In this document: positions 8,112 to 16,109 of the stretch, piece by piece
Layout of the letters: the number at the start of each line of letters is the position of its first letter
Position numbering within the stretch: position 1 is the stretch's first letter
DNA from: Flavobacteriaceae bacterium
GTDB lineage: Bacteria; Bacteroidota; Bacteroidia; Flavobacteriales; Flavobacteriaceae
NCBI GenBank assembly: GCA_029939235.1
Contig: JAOZTG010000009.1
Span: 1-41,255, forward strand
Reading direction: 5' to 3'
Length of the DNA: 41,255 nt
The notes under the pieces: generated by a model
What the model was told of the DNA's origin: nothing
The model's input: the letters and a program-made list of their open reading frames with translations, nothing else
Database searches by the model: none
Translations under genes and position numbers: made by a program

Positions 8112-10052
8112 TTATTTATTTATTTTAAATATATGAAGAGGCAAATCAGCTTGTAATTCAATATAACACCATTCGTCATACCAGTTATAACTATTCCCTG
8201 AAATAAAATCATATACCTGCACCGGACGGCCATATTCAACCGATTTAATATCAGACAACGGTAATTGCATGGATCCGTTTTGAGTGTTTGAAGGATCTAA
8301 ATTAATAATCACTAAAATTTCACTGGTTTTGGAGTCATTCCATTTATAAAATGCAATTAAATTATCATTATCAATATGACAAAATTTTATATTATTTGTC
8401 TGTTGCAATGCCTCTTCCTCCTTACGTATCTTATTAATTTTGGAGATTATCTCAATCAAATTATTTTTGATATCCCAATCATAATGTGTTATTTGAAATT
8501 TTTCTGAATTCAAATATTCTTCTCTGTTTGGAAGCGGTGTATCGATCATATATTCAAATACCGGTCCGTAAATTCCAACACTGGAACTTAAGGTCGCTGC
8601 TAATGCATATCGTTGAATATACTTAGATTCACTAGCTCCCTGCAAATGAAACGGGTTAATATCCGGTGTGTTTGGCCAAAAATTCGGGCGCATAAATTCT
8701 CTTTGCTCGGTCTTTGTTAACTCTTCCACATACTCCATCAGATCATGCTTTGATTCTCGCCACGTGAAATAAGTATAAGATTGTGTAAAACCCTGTTTGG
8801 CTAATTGCTGCATTATTTTTGGACCTGTAAATGCCTCGGCCAAAAACAATACATCCGGGTGTTCTTTTTTTATTTCAGAAATGATCCAGTTCCAAAAATA
8901 GAAAGGTTTAGTATGAGGATTGTCTACTCTAAATATATTAATACCACAGTCAATCCAATACATCAATGTATCTAAGGTCTCTTTCCAAAGATTCTTATAA
9001 TCTTCTGTCTCAAAATAAATAGGTAAAATATCCTGGTATTTTTTTGGAGGATTTTCGGCATATTGTACCGTTCCATCCGGACGCCATTTAAACCAATTTG
9101 GATGTTCTTTTACCCATGGATGATCAGGAGCAACCTGCAAGGCAAAATCCATGGCAATTTCTAAACCAAAACCTTTTGCCTTTTCTACCAATGATTTAAA
9201 ATCTTTAATTGTTCCCAACTCCGGATGAATATCTTTATGACCTCCAAGTTTAGAACCAATGCCCCAGGGAGAACCAACATCACCTTCTAAAGCTTCCGTT
9301 GAATTGTTCTTTCCTTTTCGGTTCACTTCCCCTATTGGATGCACGGGAGGGAAATACAGGGTGTCAAATCCCATTTTTGCAACTCTTGGCAACAATCTCT
9401 CACAATCTTTAAAAGTACCGTGAACCCCTTTCTTTTTGGAAGCAGAACGAGGAAAAAATTCATACCATGTACTAAATCTGGCTCTTAATCTATCAACATA
9501 GATCTGAAACACTTTGGAAGAATTAACCAGCTTTTTTACAGGGTAACTATAAAAAATATGATTCAACCTGTCACTTCTTGCTTCAGAAACAGCATTATCA
9601 TAAAGATCTTTATTCGTAAAAATATTTTGTAAATGTTCTAAATAACCTCGGTCAAAATCAGATACTCTTTCAATAATTGCATCGATAAAACCAACGCCTT
9701 CAAGCAATTCAGAAGAAACTTGTTGATGATCTTCAATTTTCCTGATAATACCGTGCTGCCAGTTTAAGGCATGATCTACCCAACCTGTAACTTTATAATC
9801 ATAAAATCCCTGTTTTTCAACAGTAAATGAAATATGCCATTCATTATCATAACTTGGATTCATTCTTAACTCTGTCCATTCACTATCACTTTCATGTTTA
9901 AATAAAACCGAAGCACCTATTAAATCATGCCCGTCAGCTAAAACATATGCGTTAACATGAACAATTTCATTTACAACTCTTTTAATAGGGAATTCGCCGT
10001 TATTCAATGTTGGCGAAACATAATCAACAACAATTCTTTTTTGATTCTGCAT
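8112..10052 (-). CDS. glgE: Alpha-1,4-glucan:maltose-1-phosphate maltosyltransferase (GlgE)
   Basis: GlgE (GH13_3) extends alpha-1,4-glucan by adding maltosyl units from maltose-1-phosphate. Visible family motifs are WYEFFPRS, DFALQVAPDHPWV, FRVDNPHTKP and FLAEAFTGP. Numbered from the upstream ATG at 10100, the nucleophile is Asp393 and the acid/base Glu422 (Asp377 and Glu406 from the start chosen here), matching Asp394/Glu423 of Streptomyces GlgE. I chose the inner ATG at 10052 because family proteins begin near the following RIVVDYVSP segment; the ATG at 10100 would add 16 residues and cannot be excluded. The gene lies between glgC and the maltokinase gene. Presence of GlgE rather than only GlgA-type elongation indicates the maltose-1-phosphate pathway. 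Confidence 0.94.
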   Translation of the reverse strand: MQNQKRIVVDYVSPTLNNGEFPIKRVVNEIVHVNAYVLADGHDLIGASVLFKHESDSEWTELRMNPSYDNEWHISFTVEKQGFYDYKVTGWVDHALNWQHGIIRKIEDHQQVSSELLEGVGFIDAIIERVSDFDRGYLEHLQNIFTNKDLYDNAVSEARSDRLNHIFYSYPVKKLVNSSKVFQIYVDRLRARFSTWYEFFPRSASKKKGVHGTFKDCERLLPRVAKMGFDTLYFPPVHPIGEVNRKGKNNSTEALEGDVGSPWGIGSKLGGHKDIHPELGTIKDFKSLVEKAKGFGLEIAMDFALQVAPDHPWVKEHPNWFKWRPDGTVQYAENPPKKYQDILPIYFETEDYKNLWKETLDTLMYWIDCGINIFRVDNPHTKPFYFWNWIISEIKKEHPDVLFLAEAFTGPKIMQQLAKQGFTQSYTYFTWRESKHDLMEYVEELTKTEQREFMRPNFWPNTPDINPFHLQGASESKYIQRYALAATLSSSVGIYGPVFEYMIDTPLPNREEYLNSEKFQITHYDWDIKNNLIEIISKINKIRKEEEALQQTNNIKFCHIDNDNLIAFYKWNDSKTSEILVIINLDPSNTQNGSMQLPLSDIKSVEYGRPVQVYDFISGNSYNWYDEWCYIELQADLPLHIFKINK

Positions 10053-10155
10053 TGTATCTGTCTGAATTTTAAAAATTTTAAATAAAGAAATACAAACCAT
10101 GGAACTTTATCTTCATAAGCAGCATGGTTTGGGAAATAGTTAAAATATATTTTTA

Positions 10156-11418
10156 TTAAATTACAAAACCATGAGGAATTGTTGCTCCTTTTTTAACAAC
10201 AACAATACCGTCACGCACCACATACAGATCCGTTTCAACATCTTCCATACTTTTTTTCCCATGGATCCTAACATCATCTCCAATACGGCAATTCTTATCA
10301 AGAATTGTATTTTTTATAAAACAACGTTGGCCAATACCCATTAGGACCTTAATTTTTCTACTTTCAATTTCATCCAGGGTTTCATAATAATCTGATCCCA
10401 TCATATAAGTATTGATCACCGTAGATTCATCGCCAATTCTGGAACGGACACCAACTACTGATTTTTCTATTTTAGCAGCACTAATAATACAGCCATCAGC
10501 AATTACACTACTATTTAAAGTAGTACCAGATATTTTTGATGTTGGAAGAATTCTTGCATGCGTATAAACTCTATTTTCATTACTAAACAAATCAAATTTA
10601 GGAATATCATCCGTTAAGCCTAAATTAGCTTCAAAAAAGGAATCTATGTTCCCTATATCTGTCCAATACCCTTCAAACTGATAACTTAAGGTTTTGTGTG
10701 TGTCAATGCTTTGCGGAATTATTTCTTTACCAAAATCAAATGTATCCGGATTACTCATCAATTCTATTAGCAAATCTCTGTTAAAAATATAAATTCCCAT
10801 AGAAGCCAAATAATTTCTTCCTTGTAATTTCATATCATCACTTACGTCTGATGTCCAGTCAGGTAACAATTCTGCAGCCGGCTTTTCAATAAAGGAAGTT
10901 ATTACATTTTTATCATCAGACTTTAAAATACCAAAAGAGGTAGCATCTTTTGCATTCACAGGAATTGTTGCAATAGAAATTTTTGCCTTGTTTTTAATAT
11001 GTTCCTTAAGCATTAAAGAATAGTCCATTTGATACAACTGATCACCCGATAAAATAAGAGCGTATTCAAAATCATGCTTCAAAAAATGGTGCAGACTTTG
11101 CCTTACCGCATCAGCAGTACCCTGAAACCACTCTGAACTTGCCATGGTTTGTTCTGCTGCTAAAACATCTACAAATGCCTGACTAAAAAAGCTGAAATGA
11201 TAAGTATTTTTAATGTGCCTGTTCAAAGAAGCTGAATTAAACTGTGTTAACACATACATTCGTTTAATATCTGAATTCAAACAATTTGAAATTGGAATAT
11301 CTACTAATCTGTACTTACCCGCAATTGGGACTGCTGGTTTTGATCTTTTTTCGGTCAAAGGATATAATCTTGAACCTTGTCCACCACCCAAAATGATACT
11401 CAATACTTTATTATCCAT
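10156..11418 (-). CDS. glgC: Glucose-1-phosphate adenylyltransferase (ADP-glucose pyrophosphorylase)
   Basis: The 420-residue GlgC makes ADP-glucose from glucose-1-phosphate and ATP, the committed step of bacterial glucan synthesis. The N-terminal nucleotidyltransferase domain shows GGGQGSRLYPLTEKRSKPA (from residue 11) and the RLVDIPISNCLNS segment. SGDQLYQMDY gives the metal-binding region, FIEKP the sugar-phosphate region, and YWTDIG is also present. The C-terminal third has the repeating pattern of a left-handed beta-helix and ends with GATIPHGFVI. It starts 2 bases after the glgM stop codon, so they are cotranscribed. In this cluster its product would feed maltose-1-phosphate synthesis. 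Effector specificity cannot be read from sequence. Confidence 0.97.
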   Translation of the reverse strand: MDNKVLSIILGGGQGSRLYPLTEKRSKPAVPIAGKYRLVDIPISNCLNSDIKRMYVLTQFNSASLNRHIKNTYHFSFFSQAFVDVLAAEQTMASSEWFQGTADAVRQSLHHFLKHDFEYALILSGDQLYQMDYSLMLKEHIKNKAKISIATIPVNAKDATSFGILKSDDKNVITSFIEKPAAELLPDWTSDVSDDMKLQGRNYLASMGIYIFNRDLLIELMSNPDTFDFGKEIIPQSIDTHKTLSYQFEGYWTDIGNIDSFFEANLGLTDDIPKFDLFSNENRVYTHARILPTSKISGTTLNSSVIADGCIISAAKIEKSVVGVRSRIGDESTVINTYMMGSDYYETLDEIESRKIKVLMGIGQRCFIKNTILDKNCRIGDDVRIHGKKSMEDVETDLYVVRDGIVVVKKGATIPHGFVI

Positions 11419-11420
11419 AA

Positions 11421-12626
11421 TTATTTTTTTAGTGATTTATATAATTCTTTATGTTCTTTGGCAATAGCACTCCAGTCAAAAGTATCTTCTACTCTTTTCC
11501 TTCCATTTTTTGACATCTTATCATTTAATTCTTTGTCGTTTATTAATTTATTAACCCCATCTGCTAAATCTTTGGCAAACTTATCAGGATCAATTGGTTC
11601 AAAAGGTGCTACGTTCTGTTGTTCCAGGTTAATTAAAATACCTGTTTCACCATCTACAACCACTTCTTTAATTCCTCCTACAGCACTTGCTACAACGGCA
11701 GTATTACATGCCATTGCCTCTATATTGATGATTCCGAAGGGCTCATAAATAGAAGGACAACAAAAAACATCTGCATGCGAATAAAGCTGGATCACTTCTT
11801 TTTTAGGCAACATTTCATCTATCCAAATAACATTATCTCTGGTCTTTTTCACTTCGTTAACGCTATCTTCCATCTCTTTGGCAATTTCAGGAGTGTCAGG
11901 AGCTCCGGCACATAGAACAATTTGAGTTTCAGGATCTATGTATTTAATTGCATTTACCAAATGTATGATCCCTTTTTGCCTGGTAATTCTACCTACAAAA
12001 AGCACAAATGGTTTTGATTGATCGATTTTAAATTTTTCCAAAGTAGAAGTCTCAGTAGTTACTACATATTCATCCAAATTGATACCGTTATAAATTACTT
12101 TGATCTTATCTTCATCAACATCAAAATATTTAAGAACATCTTCTTTGGTTTCTTTTGAAACTGCAATAACAGCATCAGCCATTTCAATAGCAGTTTTCTC
12201 CACCCATGAAGATGCATCATATCCTCTTCCTAATTGTTCTCTTTTCCATGGTCTTAACGGCTCTAATGAATGCGTGGTAATTACCAATGGCACACCATAG
12301 CTTAGTTTTGCAACAATACCCGCAAATTGAGCATACCAGGTATGACAATGTACAACATCTGCATCCACTTCATCTGCATTCATATGCAAACAAGTTGATA
12401 GACTATTCAAAACAGATTTAAGTTTACTATCTGTATTTTCAAACATAGGATTATCATACGGAAACCCTTTAACTGCAAGATGCTCAGAAACTTCATCCTG
12501 ATCACCAAAACAACGAACATCAATATCCATGATTTTTTCTAACTCAGCTGCCAGATATTCAACAACTACACCCGCTCCACCGTAAACATTTGGAGGAAAT
12601 TCTTTTGTATAAAAAAGTACCTTCAT
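11421..12626 (-). CDS. glgM: GT4 ADP-glucose-dependent synthase of actinobacterial GlgA/GlgM type (probable maltose-1-phosphate synthase)
   Basis: The 401-residue GT4-type glycosyltransferase closely resembles, from memory, Mycobacterium tuberculosis Rv1212c (GlgM). Rv1212c joins ADP-glucose to glucose-1-phosphate to give maltose-1-phosphate. Shared landmarks are YGGAG (residues 15-19), HCHTWYA, THSLEPLRPWKREQLG, FVGRITRQKG (Arg213) and YEPFGIINIE, which gives the EX7E pair Glu295/Glu303. The KTGGL motif of classical GT5 GlgA is absent; YGGAG occupies the equivalent place. It is the first gene of the cluster and precedes glgC by 2 bases. Activity as maltose-1-phosphate synthase versus ordinary glycogen synthase is inferred from similarity and from glgE in the same operon. 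The Rv1212c family can do both weakly. Confidence 0.85.
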   Translation of the reverse strand: MKVLFYTKEFPPNVYGGAGVVVEYLAAELEKIMDIDVRCFGDQDEVSEHLAVKGFPYDNPMFENTDSKLKSVLNSLSTCLHMNADEVDADVVHCHTWYAQFAGIVAKLSYGVPLVITTHSLEPLRPWKREQLGRGYDASSWVEKTAIEMADAVIAVSKETKEDVLKYFDVDEDKIKVIYNGINLDEYVVTTETSTLEKFKIDQSKPFVLFVGRITRQKGIIHLVNAIKYIDPETQIVLCAGAPDTPEIAKEMEDSVNEVKKTRDNVIWIDEMLPKKEVIQLYSHADVFCCPSIYEPFGIINIEAMACNTAVVASAVGGIKEVVVDGETGILINLEQQNVAPFEPIDPDKFAKDLADGVNKLINDKELNDKMSKNGRKRVEDTFDWSAIAKEHKELYKSLKK

Positions 12627-12664
12627 TTTTTAACTGTATTAAGAGAATATTTGAATTCAATAAA

Positions 12665-12694
12665 CAAACACTAAATATATGAATATATCAGCAA
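12665..12694 (-). promoter_or_regulatory. Candidate promoter of the glucan operon
   Basis: On the minus strand TTG (12692-12694) is followed after 19 bases by AGTGTTTG (12665-12672), which keeps the TTTG of the Bacteroidota -7 element but misses its leading TA. The start of transcription would fall about 33 bases before the glgM ATG. This is the best candidate in the 203-base gap, but the match is imperfect. Confidence 0.3.
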
Positions 12695-12741
12695 AAATTG
12701 AAATTAAATTTCTGTTAAATTAAACCTCTGAAACCTTAGTA

Positions 12742-12784
12742 ACCTTAAAATAAAAAAACTGTCCTATTTACACAAGACAGTTTT
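12742..12784 (-). terminator. Terminator of the nuo operon
   Basis: A 9-bp inverted repeat, AAAACTGTC (12755-12763) with GACAGTTTT (12776-12784), has a 12-base loop. On the minus strand it is followed by TTTTTTTATTTT. It lies 45 bases after the last gene of the nuo operon and separates it from glgM. Confidence 0.8.
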
Positions 12785-12829
12785 CTTTTGTATAACCAAA
12801 TGATATTAGAATTACATTTGGCAAAAAAA

Positions 12830-13159
12830 TTATTTTGAATTTTTCCAGTACCTTGGATTGGTGTCTTCTGATTTTTGATTCCAGTAATCCTGATTAACAA
12901 TATGTTCACCATCCAAAGTTTTTAATCTGCGCTGGAATACATAAGTTGTTGGATTAAACTCCATATCCGTTACACCAACAGTATATAATTGAGGATCTTC
13001 CTCACTTTTTCTTTTTTCTTCCTGTAATACAACTTCATAGCCATTGGCCTCCATAAGTGCCTTTAAAAATTTCATGCGATCTTCTCCAATCTTTTTTTCA
13101 AGAAAAGTTACTCTTTGATCTCCTATGCTACCAAATAAATGTTTTCCTCCTAATCCCAT
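12830..13159 (-). CDS. Unknown 109-residue protein at the 3' end of the nuo operon
   Basis: I do not recognise the family. The 109-residue protein is soluble, highly charged and free of cysteine, so it cannot bind an iron-sulphur cluster through Cys. It has a short glycine-rich start (MGLGGKHLFG), a probable helix over residues 18-40 (FLEKKIGEDRMKFLKALMEA) and a C-terminal half rich in Tyr and Trp (VFQRRLKTLDG, RYWKNSK). It starts 6 bases after the nuoN stop and is followed by the operon terminator, so it is cotranscribed with complex I. An accessory subunit or assembly factor is possible but only by association. Confidence 0.8.
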   Translation of the reverse strand: MGLGGKHLFGSIGDQRVTFLEKKIGEDRMKFLKALMEANGYEVVLQEEKRKSEEDPQLYTVGVTDMEFNPTTYVFQRRLKTLDGEHIVNQDYWNQKSEDTNPRYWKNSK

Positions 13160-13165
13160 AAATTC

Positions 13166-14599
13166 TTAATTTAAAAAGCTACTACTAATTGAAAATATAT
13201 AATTATATAACGGACTATAAACACCTGCAATTAATATACCTAATGCTGCAAGGGCCAAGCCTAATTTCATAACAACCGGACTTTTAAAGAAAGGTATTGC
13301 ATCAGGATTTTTTCTTAAGAACATAGCTCTTATTACCAATAAATAATAGTATAATGAAATGGTTGCATTCACAACTGCAATGAATACCAATGCATAATAT
13401 CCTTTACTGGCTGCTGCTGCATATAGAAAGAACTTTCCGAAAAACCCAGCTAATGGAGGAATACCTGCCAATGAAAACAAAGCAAGCATCATCAATAAAC
13501 TCAATTTTGGATTTGTTCTGTAAAGTCCTTCGTAATCATCCATATTTTCTTTTCCGGTAGCACTGGATATTGCCTGAACAACACCAAAAGCACCTAAATT
13601 AGAGAAAATATATACGGCAACAAAATATACAATTGTTGTATAACCTAATTGATCATCAGATAAAAAACCCAATAAAATAAATCCTGCCTGAGCAACAGAT
13701 GAAAATGCCAAAAACCTTTTCATATTTTGTTGTCTCAAAGCAAACAAGTTACCAATGAACATGGTTGCAATTGCCACCATATAAATAATCTTACCCCAAA
13801 CTTCCATCAAAGGCCGCATTGCTGTAAATAAAATAATCATCAAGATCATTACAGCAGCACCCTTAGAAATTACAGATAAAAAGGAAGCGATACTAATTGG
13901 TGCTCCTTCGTAAACATCTGCTGTCCAAAAGTGAAATGGTGCAAGAGAAATTTTAAATGCCAATCCCGAAAAGAAAAATATAAACCCTAATACTGATAAG
14001 TTAGAAATTGTCAATACTTCTGCCATTGCATCAAAATAGATCGTTCCGGTAGTTGCATATAAAAAAGATGCTCCCAATAAGGCAGTACCAGAAGCTAATG
14101 CAGAAGATAAAATAAACTTAACTCCTGCTTCCGCTGATATTCTTTTATATGCTTCATAGGCAATCAAAGCTGTTACAGGCAATGATGCTAATTCTAATCC
14201 GATATAAAACATCAAGAAATTACCTGAAGAGATCATAAAATACATTCCCAGCAAGGAAGAAAACAGCAGAATAAAAAATTCAGTTGCTTTATTTTGATCT
14301 ACAATTTCCTTTTTTAACCAATCAGACGATTGTAATAATAAAATTAAAACCCCAACATTTAAAGTTCCTTTGAAGAAGTGTAAAAGAGGTTGTGTTCTAA
14401 ACATATCTCCAAATATCTTACCATCCGCTAAGGGGAAAAAACCTACCACAGTATGGATCGCAAAAAGCACAATTGCTACAGTAACCAAATTGCCTTTTTG
14501 TTTTTTATTTGAAAATATTTCAAAGATGATCAACAATAATATTACTGCCAATAATCCTAATTCGCTACGCATTAATAGTAAACTTTCCCAGTAGTTCAT
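13166..14599 (-). CDS. nuoN: NADH-quinone oxidoreductase subunit N
   Basis: The 477-residue, very hydrophobic protein with about 14 predicted membrane helices is one of the three antiporter-like proton-channel subunits of complex I. Family segments include FYIGLELASLP (the conserved Glu in helix 5) and FKISLAPFHFWTADVYEGAP (Lys and the broken-helix region), followed by a late LAGIPPLAGFFGKF. It lies 13 bases after nuoM. It is placed in the inner membrane arm, between NuoM and NuoK by analogy to known structures. Confidence 0.96.
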   Translation of the reverse strand: MNYWESLLLMRSELGLLAVILLLIIFEIFSNKKQKGNLVTVAIVLFAIHTVVGFFPLADGKIFGDMFRTQPLLHFFKGTLNVGVLILLLQSSDWLKKEIVDQNKATEFFILLFSSLLGMYFMISSGNFLMFYIGLELASLPVTALIAYEAYKRISAEAGVKFILSSALASGTALLGASFLYATTGTIYFDAMAEVLTISNLSVLGFIFFFSGLAFKISLAPFHFWTADVYEGAPISIASFLSVISKGAAVMILMIILFTAMRPLMEVWGKIIYMVAIATMFIGNLFALRQQNMKRFLAFSSVAQAGFILLGFLSDDQLGYTTIVYFVAVYIFSNLGAFGVVQAISSATGKENMDDYEGLYRTNPKLSLLMMLALFSLAGIPPLAGFFGKFFLYAAAASKGYYALVFIAVVNATISLYYYLLVIRAMFLRKNPDAIPFFKSPVVMKLGLALAALGILIAGVYSPLYNYIFSISSSFLN

Positions 14600-14612
14600 T
14601 TCTATTTAAGTT

Positions 14613-16100
14613 TTAAAGTAATCTTTCTAAAAAAGGTTGAATACTTTCTTTTAACATTTCACCTAAGCCAAAAGGCATTACTCCAATTATTACAACAGGA
14701 ATCATCAATATAACCAAACCTGTTTTTTCATACCAGGTTGCTTTTGGCAGATCTTTATATTCTTCATTACTCAATGGTCCCATCATTATTTTACCTACCA
14801 TTCTTAAAATGTAAACCGCAGTAACGACGATGGAAGAAACCGCCAGAATAGTTAATACTCTGTGAAAGGTATCATCATGTTGAAAAGCTCCAACAAAAAT
14901 ATTCATCTCAGCAACAAAGCCACTAAAGCCGGGCAAGCCCAAATAAGCCAGACCTGTAATTACATAAATGGCACCAATAAAAGGTAATATTTTCATAAGA
15001 CCACCCAACTTGGCAATATCACGAGTATGTGTTCTTCCATAAACCATCCCGATCAAAGCAAAGAACATAGCTGTTAATAATCCATGTGATAATGATTGAA
15101 TGATTGCTCCATTCCAGGCTGTTTTATTAAACATCAATAAAGCAAATAAAACCAGACCTAAATGACTTACCGAAGCATAAGCATTGATATACTTTAAGTC
15201 TTTTTGCATGATCGCTCCCATCGCACCATAAACAACACCCGCTGCTGCAAGAACTAAAAAGAAATCTGCCCAGTTGATCGCTCCTACAGGTAACAAATAC
15301 ATGGCAACTCTAAATACACCATATCCCCCCAACTTCATCAAAACCCCTGCATGAAGCATGGATACTGCGGTTGGTGCGGATGCGTGACCTGAAGGTGACC
15401 AGGTATGAAAAGGAAATAAAGCTCCTAAAACTGCAAAACCAATAAATGTTAGAGGATAGAACAAATTTTGAGCTGCTACAGGAATATTTACCTGAGCAAT
15501 TTCCAATATATTGAAAGTTAAAGGACCTCCACCGGCATTGGAATTAAAATAAATTCCAAAAATTCCAACAGAAAGTACAGCCGAAGCACCCATTAACATC
15601 AAAGTCAATTTCATTGCTGAAAACTCTTTTGGGCCTGAACCCCATATACCAATTAATATATACATCGGTATTACCGCAATCTCATAAAACACAAACATGG
15701 TAAAAAGATCGATCGAAATAAAGAATCCAAATACTCCTGTTGATAAAATAATCAATGAAATGAAAAATTCTTTTGGCAGATCATCTACGGCCCAAGAAAT
15801 AAATACACCAGCCAAAACTATAACTGAGGTTAGAACGATCATCACAACGGATATGGCATCTACACCAATCGCATAATGAATATTAAAAGTTTCGAACCAG
15901 GTTAGGTCTCTAACAAAAACCATGATATCTGTATTAACTGATCTTTCTTTTAAATAAGCAAAGATCAAATTAATTGACATAGCAAATTGAACCAGACTCC
16001 CAACCAAAGCGATCATTCTTGATTGCTTTAAATCTTTCGCAAAACCTAAAACAATTACTGTTATAATAGGTACAACTACAAAAAGTGATAAAATATCCAT
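14613..16100 (-). CDS. nuoM: NADH-quinone oxidoreductase subunit M
   Basis: The 495-residue antiporter-like membrane subunit of complex I has about 14 helices. FYEIAVIPMYILIG carries the conserved Glu of helix 5, and HAGVLMKLGGYG the conserved Lys of the channel. The segment before it reads FHTWSPSGHASAPT (Trp234-Thr244), where many homologues have WLPDAHxxAPT, so the usual Asp is Ser237. The late GFSGFVAEMNIF segment is normal. It starts 9 bases after nuoL. Confidence 0.96.
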   Translation of the reverse strand: MDILSLFVVVPIITVIVLGFAKDLKQSRMIALVGSLVQFAMSINLIFAYLKERSVNTDIMVFVRDLTWFETFNIHYAIGVDAISVVMIVLTSVIVLAGVFISWAVDDLPKEFFISLIILSTGVFGFFISIDLFTMFVFYEIAVIPMYILIGIWGSGPKEFSAMKLTLMLMGASAVLSVGIFGIYFNSNAGGGPLTFNILEIAQVNIPVAAQNLFYPLTFIGFAVLGALFPFHTWSPSGHASAPTAVSMLHAGVLMKLGGYGVFRVAMYLLPVGAINWADFFLVLAAAGVVYGAMGAIMQKDLKYINAYASVSHLGLVLFALLMFNKTAWNGAIIQSLSHGLLTAMFFALIGMVYGRTHTRDIAKLGGLMKILPFIGAIYVITGLAYLGLPGFSGFVAEMNIFVGAFQHDDTFHRVLTILAVSSIVVTAVYILRMVGKIMMGPLSNEEYKDLPKATWYEKTGLVILMIPVVIIGVMPFGLGEMLKESIQPFLERLL

Positions 16101-16109
16101 AATCTTAAA

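Noticed and set aside
11377-11748. 123-codon plus-strand frame
   Set aside because: It is antisense to glgM and glgC, both of which have complete family motifs; composition is that of a shadow frame.
11421-12626. Classical GT5 glycogen synthase (GlgA)
   Set aside because: The KTGGL motif is absent and the sequence follows the GT4 actinobacterial Rv1212c pattern.
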